A stretch of DNA of 34,451 nucleotides. It comes from SAR116 cluster bacterium MED-G06. GTDB lineage: Bacteria > Pseudomonadota > Alphaproteobacteria > Puniceispirillales > Puniceispirillaceae. This document shows, in pieces, positions 26,665 through 34,160 of this stretch. A program made the translations under genes and the position numbers. Under the pieces are notes generated by a model, which was not told where the DNA came from, searched no databases, and was given only the letters and a program-made list of their open reading frames with translations. Positions within the stretch are counted from its first letter, which is position 1. Every line of letters starts with the position of its first letter. The stretch spans positions 1 through 34,451 of the forward strand of contig NTKV01000006.1 in the NCBI GenBank assembly GCA_002457745.1. The letters run 5' to 3'.

Positions 26665-27624
26665 ATGGTACAGAAACTCATCATCGACACCGATCCGGGC
26701 ATTGATGACGCGATGGCCATCCATATGGCCTTTGCCGATGCCCGCATCGAGGTTGTCGGACTGACCACCATCTTTGGCAATGTCACCACGAAGCAGGCCA
26801 CACGCAATGCGCTGCACCTCTCACAGATGGCGCATTACCCGGTTGATGTGGCGCATGGCGCGGACCGGCCGCTGACGCGCGACCCGCACCCGCCAGCTGA
26901 TTTTGTTCACGGCCCCGAGGGCTTTGGCGGGCTGCCCGCGCCGGACGTCGAAACAGCACCCGATCCGCGCGATGCCGCAAGGTATCTGTGCGAGACCTGC
27001 GCTGCCGCACCCGGCGAGATCATCATCTGCGCTGTCGGTCCCTTGACCAACCTGGCTGCCGCGCTTGCGCTCGACCCGGACATCACCCGTACCGCGGCGC
27101 GCGTGGTGGTGATGGGCGGCAGCGCCGCACGCCACGGCAATGTCAGTGACTGTGCCGAGGCGAACATCTGGAACGACCCGCACGCCGCAGATGCGGTATT
27201 CGCCGCAGACTGGGACGTCACCATGGTGGGGCTTGATGTCACCGAGAAAACACAATGCACGCCTCAGGATTTCACCGATCTCGCCAAGGCGTCTCCGATC
27301 ATCGGCGGATTTCTGCAACAGGCAGCGGATTTCTATTTCGACTTTCACGAGGCCAAGACCGGAACGCGATCCTGTTTCATGCATGATCCGTCGGCCATTC
27401 TGGCGATCACCGATCCGGCATTGTTCGGCTTTCAGACCACACCGATCTCGGTGGTCTGCGAGGGCGAGGAAACCGGTCGCACGATTGCTGGCCCGGCAAC
27501 CGGCCGGCGCGCCACACATGTGGCAATGACCGTGGACAGCCAGGCGGCGCGACAACGTTTTCTTGGCCTCGTCAGGGCGGCCGACCATATGGCGACAGAC
27601 AGAATGGCACGTGATAACTGCTGA
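26665..27624 (+). CDS. Inosine-uridine-type nucleoside hydrolase
   Basis: Nucleoside hydrolases cleave the N-glycosidic bond of ribonucleosides to free base and ribose. The 319-residue protein has the hallmark DTDPGIDDA (Asp8, Asp10, Asp14, Asp15), which binds Ca2+ and the ribose. It also has AVGPLTNLAAAL, VVMGGSA, the ribose-binding AEANIWNDPHAA (Glu165, Asn167), and the FMHDP motif (His240, Asp241). AAAGG lies five bases before the ATG at 26665. No signal peptide is seen, so it acts in the cytoplasm on imported nucleosides. Purine versus pyrimidine preference cannot be read from the sequence. Neighbours are ribokinase upstream and the oxygenase 69 bases downstream. Confidence 0.93.
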   Translation: MVQKLIIDTDPGIDDAMAIHMAFADARIEVVGLTTIFGNVTTKQATRNALHLSQMAHYPVDVAHGADRPLTRDPHPPADFVHGPEGFGGLPAPDVETAPDPRDAARYLCETCAAAPGEIIICAVGPLTNLAAALALDPDITRTAARVVVMGGSAARHGNVSDCAEANIWNDPHAADAVFAADWDVTMVGLDVTEKTQCTPQDFTDLAKASPIIGGFLQQAADFYFDFHEAKTGTRSCFMHDPSAILAITDPALFGFQTTPISVVCEGEETGRTIAGPATGRRATHVAMTVDSQAARQRFLGLVRAADHMATDRMARDNC

Positions 27625-27693
27625 CATCCTGTGGCAATCTCTTCAATATGGTGTGCGAGTTGTGACCCTGGGTGATTTTGAGAGGAACAGGAC

Positions 27694-28524
27694 ATGAAGG
27701 TCGAAACTGTTGATTACAAGGCCGCTTACGCCGCCGAAACGCTGGCGCGATCGCTGCGTGACACCGGGTTTGCGGTACTTGCCAATCACCCGATCACGCC
27801 AGACCGGATCGACGCGATTTACGGTGCCTGGGGAGACTTCTTTGCGGGAGACGGGAAATTCGATTTCGCCGTGCAGCCGCCAGCGCATGACGGCTATTTC
27901 GCCTTTCGTTCAGAGAACGCCAAGGATTCTCCGGTGAAGGACCTGAAGGAATTCTTTCATGTCTATCCCGGATGCCGCCTTCCCGCCGATATCGAGGCGC
28001 TGACTCGCCAGATCTATGCCGATCTCGACAATCTTGGGCGCGAGCTTCTGGGCTGGATCCAGGCGCAGGCACCTGCCGAGGTTACGGACGATTTGTCGAT
28101 GCCGCTGGACAAGATGATGGAGGGAAGCGACCAGAGCCTTCTTCGTATCCTGCATTACCCGCCTGTCGAGACCGCCGAGCCGGGCGCCATCCGCGCCGCC
28201 GCGCATGAAGACATCAACCTGATCACATTGCTGCTGTCCGGATCAAAGCCGGGTCTTCAGGCGATGGATGCCGACGGCAACTGGCATGATGTGGCCTGCG
28301 ACCCCGGCATGATCACGATCAATAACGGCGATATGCTGGCGATGGCCACCGGCGACCACTTCCCGTCGACGACGCACCGGGTGACCAATCCCGATGCCGG
28401 CCAGAATGTGTCGCGCTACTCCATGCCGATGTTCCTTCACCCGCGCCCGGATGTGCCGCTTCGTCCGGACATGACAGCAGATCAGTATCTTCAGAAGAGG
28501 CTTCGCGAAATCGGCCTGAAATAA
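27694..28524 (+). CDS. 2-oxoglutarate/Fe(II)-dependent oxygenase, isopenicillin-N-synthase-like family
   Basis: The 276-residue protein has the double-stranded beta-helix markers of 2-oxoglutarate/Fe(II) oxygenases. The iron triad is HED (His171, Asp173) with distal His228 in STTHRV. RYS (Arg241, Ser243) is the cosubstrate carboxylate site, and LRILHYPP (150-157) carries the usual Tyr. The N-terminal LRDTGFAVLANHPI resembles the DIOX_N region of plant and fungal dioxygenases. AGAGGA lies seven bases before the ATG. The substrate is unknown. Its place between a nucleoside hydrolase and a nucleoside importer suggests a nucleobase, nucleoside or derived sugar. Fungal thymine 7-hydroxylase belongs to the same broad family, which makes thymine or another methylated base a reasonable guess. 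Confidence 0.85.
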   Translation: MKVETVDYKAAYAAETLARSLRDTGFAVLANHPITPDRIDAIYGAWGDFFAGDGKFDFAVQPPAHDGYFAFRSENAKDSPVKDLKEFFHVYPGCRLPADIEALTRQIYADLDNLGRELLGWIQAQAPAEVTDDLSMPLDKMMEGSDQSLLRILHYPPVETAEPGAIRAAAHEDINLITLLLSGSKPGLQAMDADGNWHDVACDPGMITINNGDMLAMATGDHFPSTTHRVTNPDAGQNVSRYSMPMFLHPRPDVPLRPDMTADQYLQKRLREIGLK

Positions 28525-28545
28525 GCCGTGCAGGGCGCAAAGAAA

Positions 28546-28575
28546 TTGGACTGGTTCCCAAAAAGACGGTAGGAA
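28546..28575 (+). promoter_or_regulatory. Weak candidate promoter before the BMP-family gene
   Basis: TTGGAC (28546-28551) and TAGGAA (28570-28575) are separated by 18 bases. Both match consensus only partly. A separate promoter here would let the binding protein be expressed independently of the upstream genes. Confidence 0.25.
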
Positions 28576-28621
28576 TCAATGGGGATGAAAGGTGTCGCAA
28601 AAAGACGCCGCACCATCAAAA

Positions 28622-28641
28622 CGCCGGGCCTTTGCCGGGCG
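28622..28641 (+). repeat. GC-rich hairpin in the BMP gene leader
   Basis: CGCC/GGCG and GGC/GCC stems, separated by a G-G mismatch and closed by a CTTT loop, end 12 bases before the GGGAG ribosome site. The heptamer GCCGGGC also occurs twice as a direct repeat. It could stabilise the abundant binding-protein mRNA or modulate its translation. It is not followed by a T-tract. Confidence 0.4.
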
Positions 28642-28666
28642 CTTTACAGCTACGGGAGAAATGAAG

Positions 28667-29692
28667 ATGTTTTTGAAAAAGATTGCTCTGACTTCAGGCG
28701 TTGCGGCAGCGTTCATGCTGGCCTCGGCTTCGGCGGCCACCGCCTTCACCGCCTGCCAGGTCACAGACGTTGGTGGCATTGACGATTCCGGCTTCAACGA
28801 GACAGCCTGGAAGGGCGTCCAGGACGCGATGAAGGATTTCGGCGTTGAAGGCCGCTATCTGGAATCGCAGTCGGAGACGGATTACGAGCCGAACCTGAAC
28901 GCACTCCTTGACGCAAAGTGCGATGTCATCATATCGGTCGGCTTCCTGATGGCCGATGCCACCGCCAATTCGGCGAAGGCCAACCCGGGCAGCAAGTTCT
29001 CGATTGTCGACATGGCCTATGACCCGACCATCCCGAATGTCCTCGGCCAGGTCTATGCCACCAACGAAGCCGCCTTCATGGCAGGCTATCTGTCGGCAGG
29101 CATGTCGAAGACCGGTGTTGTCGGCACGTTTGGCGGCATCAACATCCCGCCTGTCACCGCCTTCATGGACGGCTTCTATTACGGCGTTGCCTATCACAAC
29201 AGCCAGAAGGGCACCGATGTGAAGGTTCTCGGCTGGAACCCGGACAGCAAGGATGGCCTGTTCACCGGCAATTTCGAAAGCCTCGATGATGGCCGTGCCT
29301 ATGCCCAGAACCTGTATGATGAAGGTGCCGATGTGGTGATGCCGGTTGCCGGCCCGGTCGGCCTTGGCTCGTCGGCTCTGGCCATGGAGCTTGGCACCGA
29401 CGCGCTGAAGATCGTTGGGGTTGACGCCGACATGACGCAGACCGACTCCGGCAATGCCGAAGTGTATCTGACCTCGGTGGTGAAGCGCATGGACTCCACC
29501 GTGAAGGAAGTCATCAAGCGCGCCATGGACGGCAGCTTCGAAGGTGGCCTGATGGTCGGAACCGTTGCCAATGGTGGTGTCGGTATCGCGCCTTACCACA
29601 GCTTTGACAGCGTCATTCCAGCCGGTCTGAAGGCTGAGGTTGAAGAGATCAAGGCTGGCATCATCGCCGGCACCGTCAACGTCGGCGGCTGA
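28667..29692 (+). CDS. BMP-family ABC transporter substrate-binding protein (probable nucleoside binding)
   Basis: This periplasmic binding protein belongs to the BMP (basic membrane protein/PnrA) family, whose characterised members bind nucleosides. The 341 residues start with a Sec signal peptide (MFLKKIALTSG, hydrophobic core, ASAATA) and then the family motif VTDVGGIDDSGFNETAWKGV. DVIISVGFLMAD, YATNEAAFMAGYLSAG, VGTFGGINIPPV and MPVAGPVGLGSSA follow. I chose ATG 28667 because GGGAG lies eight bases upstream; it is only two bases from the ATG at 28661. No lipobox is evident, so it should be a free periplasmic protein. A strong terminator follows before the ATPase gene, implying more binding protein than membrane subunits. 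Confidence 0.93.
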   Translation: MFLKKIALTSGVAAAFMLASASAATAFTACQVTDVGGIDDSGFNETAWKGVQDAMKDFGVEGRYLESQSETDYEPNLNALLDAKCDVIISVGFLMADATANSAKANPGSKFSIVDMAYDPTIPNVLGQVYATNEAAFMAGYLSAGMSKTGVVGTFGGINIPPVTAFMDGFYYGVAYHNSQKGTDVKVLGWNPDSKDGLFTGNFESLDDGRAYAQNLYDEGADVVMPVAGPVGLGSSALAMELGTDALKIVGVDADMTQTDSGNAEVYLTSVVKRMDSTVKEVIKRAMDGSFEGGLMVGTVANGGVGIAPYHSFDSVIPAGLKAEVEEIKAGIIAGTVNVGG

Positions 29693-29703
29693 TCCTGACA
29701 AAC

Positions 29704-29745
29704 ACCCGTTGCCGCCGGTGTCTGCCTGTGGCAACGGGTTTTTTT
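29704..29745 (+). terminator. Strong intrinsic terminator between binding-protein and ATPase genes
   Basis: ACCCGTTGCC (29704-29713) and GGCAACGGGT (29730-29739) form a perfect 10-bp stem with a 16-base loop, ending in a run of seven T residues (739-745). It lies 12 bases after the BMP stop and 13 bases before the ATPase ATG, with no promoter between, so downstream expression needs read-through. Confidence 0.92.
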
Positions 29746-29758
29746 GTGGGTTGCTTTC

Positions 29759-31282
29759 ATGAATATCGAGATTCGGGGTATCAGCAAGCGTTTCGGCCCG
29801 GTGCAGGCCAACCAGGATATTGACCTGGACATCCGCGCTGGCGAGGTGCTTGGCCTTCTTGGCGAGAATGGCGCCGGGAAATCCACCCTGATGAATGTAT
29901 TGTCCGGGCTTTACCGACCTGATTCCGGCGACATCATCATTGATGGCACAGCGGTGTCCTTTGACGGGCCTGGCGACAGCATCGCCGCCGGAATCGGCAT
30001 GGTGCACCAGCATTTCATGCTGGTGCCTGTTTTCAGCGTTGTCGAGAATGTCATCCTCGGGGTCGAGCCGACCGGCGCAGCCGATTACCTCGATCTGGAT
30101 GCTGCCCGCGCGCAGGTGCAGCAGATCAATGACAGCTATGGCATGGAGGTGCCAAGCGACGCACTGATCGAGGATCTTCCCGTCGGCATCCAGCAACGCG
30201 TGGAAATTCTCAAGGTTCTGTTCCGCTCCGCCGATGTTCTGATCCTTGACGAGCCGACCGCCGTTCTCACCCCGCAGGAGGTCGAGGCCTTTTTCGGTAT
30301 CGTGCGCGCCCTTCGCGATGCGGGCAAAGCCATCGTCTTTATCACCCACAAGCTTCACGAGATTCTCGAGATTGCCGACCGCGTCAGCGTTCTGCGCCAG
30401 GGCCGGATTGTGGGCAATGGCGTGCCGTCCGAATTCTCCGAGGCCGATCTTGCCGAGATGATGGTGGGCCGGCCGGTCAGCTTTTCGGTTGGCCGTGAGG
30501 CTGCCACACCCGGTCAGCCTGTTCTTGAGCTTGCCGATGTCTCGCTTCTCGATGCCGGGCTGGAAGCGCGTCTGCAGTCCATCAGCATGACGGTGCGCGC
30601 CGGCGAGATTGTCGGTGTTGCAGGGGTTCAGGGCAATGGCCAGACCGAGCTTGTCGAGGCGATCACCGGCCTTGCCTCGGTCAATGCTGGCAGGGTCACC
30701 TTCAACGGCATCGACATCACCGCGACGAGCGTCCGCCAGCGGCACCGCATGGGAATCGCCCATATTCCCGAAGACCGCTTGAAGTCGGGCATGGTGGCAG
30801 GCTTTACAGTGGCAGAGAACATGGTGCTGAACCGCTATTATGACGAGCGTGTCGCGCGTGGTGTGGTGATCGACTGGTCGCGCGCCGAGGAGCAGGCCGC
30901 AGCCGCCTGTCTGAAATTCGATGTGCGCACACCAAGCGTGTTCCTCGGGGCCGGCAGCCTGTCCGGCGGCAACCAGCAGAAAATGGTTGTGGCCCGTGAG
31001 CTGGAACGTGATGTGCGCCTTGTCGTGGCGTCGCAGCCAACCCGCGGGGTGGATGTCGGGTCCATCGAATTCATTCACCAGCAGTTGATGGCCTGCCGCG
31101 ATGCCGGCAACGCCGTTCTGATCATCTCTTCCGAACTGGACGAAATTCTCGACCTGTCCGACCGCATCTATGTGATGTTCGAAGGCCGTGTGACCGCCGA
31201 ATTCGACAATCAGGACAGCTGTGCCGACCGCAATGCCATCGGCCTTGCCATGGCGGGTGTGAACAGGACCGAAGCCGCATGA
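29759..31282 (+). CDS. ABC transporter double-ATPase subunit (nucleoside importer, RbsA/NupO type)
   Basis: The 507-residue protein carries two ABC domains in tandem. The first has Walker A GENGAGKST (35-43), the degenerate signature LPVGIQQRVEIL and Walker B LILDEPTAVL. The second has a degenerate Walker A (VQGNGQTELV), a good signature LSGGNQQKMVVARE and LVVASQPTRGVDVGS. One intact and one impaired site is typical of this sugar/nucleoside class. I chose the ATG at 29759; an upstream TTG at 29744 falls within the terminator T-tract and is unlikely. The Shine-Dalgarno is weak. The stop overlaps the first permease start as ATGA. Confidence 0.94.
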   Translation: MNIEIRGISKRFGPVQANQDIDLDIRAGEVLGLLGENGAGKSTLMNVLSGLYRPDSGDIIIDGTAVSFDGPGDSIAAGIGMVHQHFMLVPVFSVVENVILGVEPTGAADYLDLDAARAQVQQINDSYGMEVPSDALIEDLPVGIQQRVEILKVLFRSADVLILDEPTAVLTPQEVEAFFGIVRALRDAGKAIVFITHKLHEILEIADRVSVLRQGRIVGNGVPSEFSEADLAEMMVGRPVSFSVGREAATPGQPVLELADVSLLDAGLEARLQSISMTVRAGEIVGVAGVQGNGQTELVEAITGLASVNAGRVTFNGIDITATSVRQRHRMGIAHIPEDRLKSGMVAGFTVAENMVLNRYYDERVARGVVIDWSRAEEQAAAACLKFDVRTPSVFLGAGSLSGGNQQKMVVARELERDVRLVVASQPTRGVDVGSIEFIHQQLMACRDAGNAVLIISSELDEILDLSDRIYVMFEGRVTAEFDNQDSCADRNAIGLAMAGVNRTEAA

Positions 31283-32475
31283 CCCGCGCCCCATCCGACA
31301 CTGCCCCAGATGCTGCCCCAGATGCTGCCCCAGACACTGCCCCAGACACTGACAGCCGTCTTCGCGCCTTGCTGGCACCGACCATCGCCACCCGCGGTGA
31401 TCTTCGTGAAGTTGTGCTGATCCCGCTGTTGGCGGTCTTTCTGGCGCTTGTCATCGGCGCGCTGATCATGATGGCCACCTCGGTGGCCCCGGCCACCATC
31501 CTGAAGAGTTTCGTCGCGATGGCGGACGGGTCGCTTGGCTCGATGAACGCCATTTCCGAAACGCTGACAGCCTCGATCCCGCTGGTCATGGCCGGGCTCG
31601 GGATCGGGCTTGCCTTCCGCGCCGGGCTGTTCAATATCGGGGCCGAAGGACAGATGGTGGTCGGCGGCCTTGCCACCGCCATTGCCGCCTTCAGTTTCAC
31701 CGGACTGCCGATGATCCTGCATCTGCCGCTGGCACTTCTGATCGGGATGTCGGTGGGGGCGGTCTATGCCGCCATCGCCGGCGTGCTGCGCGCCACCACC
31801 GGGGCGCATGAGGTGATCTCGACGATCATGCTCAACCTGATTTCCTTCCGGCTTCTCGACTATCTTCTCCGCCAGCCCTACATCCAGAAGGAGGGCCGGG
31901 CCGACCCGATCTCCAGGGCTGTTCTGGAAACTGCCGAGCTGCCGCGTCTTCTGACCTTTCTTGATCCGAACCTGAGGCTTCATCTCGGCCTTTTCATCAT
32001 GCTGGCAGCCGTGGCCATCGTCTGGTGGCTGCTGTTCCGCTCGAAACTGGGATTCGCCTTCCGGATTTCCGGCGAGAACCCGGGGGCGGCCCGCTATGCA
32101 GGCATCCGCGCCGGGCTGACCGTGGTGCTGGCGATGGCGATTGCCGGGGCACTGGCGGGTCTGGCCGGCGCCACACAGGTCAGTGGCGTGCTTGGCCGTG
32201 CCACACCGGGCTTCACTGCCGGCATCGGTTTTGACGCCATCGCCGTGGCGCTTCTTGGACGCTCGCATCCGGTCGGCATCCTTCTCGCCGGGCTGCTGTT
32301 CGGCGCGCTCGAGGCAGGTGGTCGCCAGATGCAGGTGGATGCCGGCGTGTCGATTGACATGATCAGCATCATCCAGGCGCTGATCATCATTTTTGTCGCG
32401 GCACCGCTGCTGATCAAACGTCTCTTCCCGCCGCTGTTCCGAAACCGCGTCACAGCAGGAGGCGGTCATGAATAG
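31279..32475 (+). CDS. ABC transporter permease 1 (nucleoside importer)
   Basis: This BPD_transp_2-type inner-membrane permease has 398 residues. A hydrophilic N-terminus of about 40 residues contains DTAP/DAAP repeats. About eight to ten hydrophobic segments follow, with the family motifs GLGIGLAFRAGLFNIGAEGQMVVGGL and the cytoplasmic coupling segment TTGAHEVISTIMLNLISF. Near the C-terminus is GFAFRISGENPGAARYAGI and GIGFDAIAVALLGRSHPVGI. It pairs with the second permease, overlapping it by 8 bases, to form the membrane channel. Confidence 0.93.
   Translation: MTRAPSDTAPDAAPDAAPDTAPDTDSRLRALLAPTIATRGDLREVVLIPLLAVFLALVIGALIMMATSVAPATILKSFVAMADGSLGSMNAISETLTASIPLVMAGLGIGLAFRAGLFNIGAEGQMVVGGLATAIAAFSFTGLPMILHLPLALLIGMSVGAVYAAIAGVLRATTGAHEVISTIMLNLISFRLLDYLLRQPYIQKEGRADPISRAVLETAELPRLLTFLDPNLRLHLGLFIMLAAVAIVWWLLFRSKLGFAFRISGENPGAARYAGIRAGLTVVLAMAIAGALAGLAGATQVSGVLGRATPGFTAGIGFDAIAVALLGRSHPVGILLAGLLFGALEAGGRQMQVDAGVSIDMISIIQALIIIFVAAPLLIKRLFPPLFRNRVTAGGGHE
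31297..31350 (+). repeat. 12-bp tandem repeats at the 5' end of permease 1
   Basis: Four full units and half of a fifth: GACACTGCCCCA, GATGCTGCCCCA twice (identical), GACACTGCCCCA, GACACT. They encode DTAP-DAAP-DAAP-DTAP-DT in the cytoplasmic N-terminal tail, ahead of the first membrane helix. Copy number change would keep the frame. Confidence 0.9.
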
Positions 32476-33721
32476 CCAGACGACAGCCGCCGCACCGCGC
32501 GCCATAGACTGGCGCGCCTCGATCACTGGCGGGGCGCTGATCCTGCTGGCGCTGGTCATCGCCTTTCTTCTGGATTCGCCCTGGGATTCGGTCTCGACCT
32601 TCAAGATTTCGCGGCCACGCGATGTCTGGGTGGTTGGCCACCTGACGTTGCCAAGCCAGTGGTTCACCACCATCGCAGCCGTGGTCCTCGCCTTTCTGGG
32701 AACAAGACTGTTTCTGAAAGGGGGTGGGCGCTGGACGACGCTGTCGCTTGCCGTTGCGCTTGTCATTCTGGCGATGGCCTTTCTGGTCTGGGCCACTGCC
32801 GGCAAGTCGATCTCGCTGACCGGCATGCTGCAGGCGACGGTGGTCCGGGCTGTGCCGATCGCGCTTGCCGCGCTCGGCGGTATCCTGTGTGAACGTGTCG
32901 GGGTGATCAACATCGCCATCGAGGGCATGCTGCTGGCGGGGGCCTTTGCCGGGGCGCTGTTCGGATCCCTGATGGGGGGCTGGGCCGGCATCATCTGCGC
33001 CATGCTGATCGGCGGGGTGTTTGGCCTCTTGCTGGCGGTGCTGGTGATCACCTACCGGGTCGACCAGATCATCGCCGGGGTGGTGATCAACCTGTTCGTA
33101 CTGGGGCTGACCTCCTATGTCTCGAGTCAGGTTTTTGCGGAATTCCGCTGGCTGAACAAAGCCACACCGTTCCGCGCCTTCAAGATTCCGGTGCTTGGAG
33201 ACATCCCGCTGGTCGGACCGGTGCTGTTCAACCAGAACCTGTTTGTCTATGGCGCGCTGATCCTTGTGACGCTGTCGACCTATTATCTGTTTCACACACG
33301 ATTCGGGCTTCGTGCCCGCGCTGTTGGCGAGCACCCGCGCGCCGCCGACACGCTTGGCATCGATGTCATCAAGACACGGTATGCCCATGTCATCGCCGCC
33401 GGCATGGTGGCAGGATTTGGTGGGGCATGGTTTACCCTGGGATCGGTCGGCAGGTTTGACGAGAACATGACGTTCGGGCGCGGCTTCATCGGTCTGGCGG
33501 CGATGATCTTCGGGCGCTGGCACCCGCTTGGTGCGCTGGCCGCGGCGCTGATCTTCGGCTTTGCTGATTCCCTGCAGCAGAAACTGTCGATCCTGAACAC
33601 CCCGATCCCGTCGGAATTCCTGTCGATGGCGCCTTACATCGCGACGATTGTGGTGGTTGCCGGGCTGGTTGGCCAGGCGCGCCCGCCAGCCGCCATCGGC
33701 AAACCCTATGTCAAGGACTGA
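32468..33721 (+). CDS. ABC transporter permease 2 (nucleoside importer)
   Basis: The second BPD_transp_2-type permease has 417 residues and is mostly hydrophobic. Core motifs are AALGGILCERVGVINIAIEGMLLAGAFAGALFG and the coupling segment ITYRVDQIIAGVVINLFVLGLTSYV. HTRFGLRARAVGEHPRAADTLGIDV and MTFGRGFIGLAAMIFGRWHPLGA follow. The first 75 residues form an extra membrane section before the conserved core, common in the second permease of BMP importers. The start overlaps permease 1 by 8 bases, and cdd follows after 19 bases. Confidence 0.93.
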   Translation: MNSQTTAAAPRAIDWRASITGGALILLALVIAFLLDSPWDSVSTFKISRPRDVWVVGHLTLPSQWFTTIAAVVLAFLGTRLFLKGGGRWTTLSLAVALVILAMAFLVWATAGKSISLTGMLQATVVRAVPIALAALGGILCERVGVINIAIEGMLLAGAFAGALFGSLMGGWAGIICAMLIGGVFGLLLAVLVITYRVDQIIAGVVINLFVLGLTSYVSSQVFAEFRWLNKATPFRAFKIPVLGDIPLVGPVLFNQNLFVYGALILVTLSTYYLFHTRFGLRARAVGEHPRAADTLGIDVIKTRYAHVIAAGMVAGFGGAWFTLGSVGRFDENMTFGRGFIGLAAMIFGRWHPLGALAAALIFGFADSLQQKLSILNTPIPSEFLSMAPYIATIVVVAGLVGQARPPAAIGKPYVKD

Positions 33722-33740
33722 CCCTTCAGGAGAGGCCTTC

Positions 33741-34154
33741 ATGACAGACATGACTGAGCAGGAAGAGCGGCTGGTCGCTGCCGCAATTGCCGCGATGGGT
33801 CAGGCCTACGCCCCCTATTCGAAGTTTCCGGTCGGCGCCGCCATCCTCGATGAGGGTGGCGGCATCCATAGCGGTGCCAATGTCGAAAATGCCGCCTATC
33901 CGGTTGGCAATTGTGCCGAGGCCAGCGCCATCGCCGCCATGGTGATGGCCGGTCGTGGCCGGATCAACGCCATCGCGGTTGCCGGTGGTGATGGCAAGAT
34001 GCTGTGCACCCCCTGCGGGGCATGCCGCCAGCGGATTCGTGAATTCGCCGCACCGGACACGCCGGTGCTGATCAGCGGGCCCGACGGGCTGCAACGCAGG
34101 TTCACCCTGGAAGAGCTTCTTCCGGAAAGCTTTGGTCCGGAAAATCTTGGCTAA
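33741..34154 (+). CDS. cdd: Cytidine deaminase
   Basis: Cdd converts cytidine and deoxycytidine to uridine and deoxyuridine. The 137-residue length fits the short, tetrameric form. Substrate and zinc motifs are present: YAPYSKFPVGAAI, NVENAAYP, NCAEASAI (zinc Cys58, catalytic Glu60) and PCGACRQ (zinc Cys92, Cys95). In the Bacillus and human enzymes an Arg follows the Glu (CAER); here it is Ala61. AGGAGAGG lies five bases before the ATG, the best ribosome site in the window; an open frame upstream to 33648 overlaps the permease and is not needed. It is the last gene of the importer operon, placing deamination right after uptake. Confidence 0.95.
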   Translation: MTDMTEQEERLVAAAIAAMGQAYAPYSKFPVGAAILDEGGGIHSGANVENAAYPVGNCAEASAIAAMVMAGRGRINAIAVAGGDGKMLCTPCGACRQRIREFAAPDTPVLISGPDGLQRRFTLEELLPESFGPENLG

Positions 34155-34160
34155 CGCCGG

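Noticed and set aside
28525-28666. A purine-type riboswitch upstream of the BMP-family gene
   Set aside because: The 142-base gap has one imperfect hairpin but no three-way junction with the conserved loop sequences of the purine riboswitch that I can identify.
28694-31378. 894-codon open frame on the minus strand, opposite the BMP and ATPase genes
   Set aside because: It is the antisense shadow of two clear genes in GC-rich DNA. Its translation is rich in His, Gln, Asp and Gly without domain order, and it crosses a terminator and an intergenic gap.
31210-33751. Long minus-strand open frames (613 and 433 codons) opposite the two permease genes
   Set aside because: The translations are low-complexity and basic/Gln-rich, mirroring codon bias of the permeases. 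The repeated VWGS/IWGS stretch is just the complement of the DTAP/DAAP repeats.
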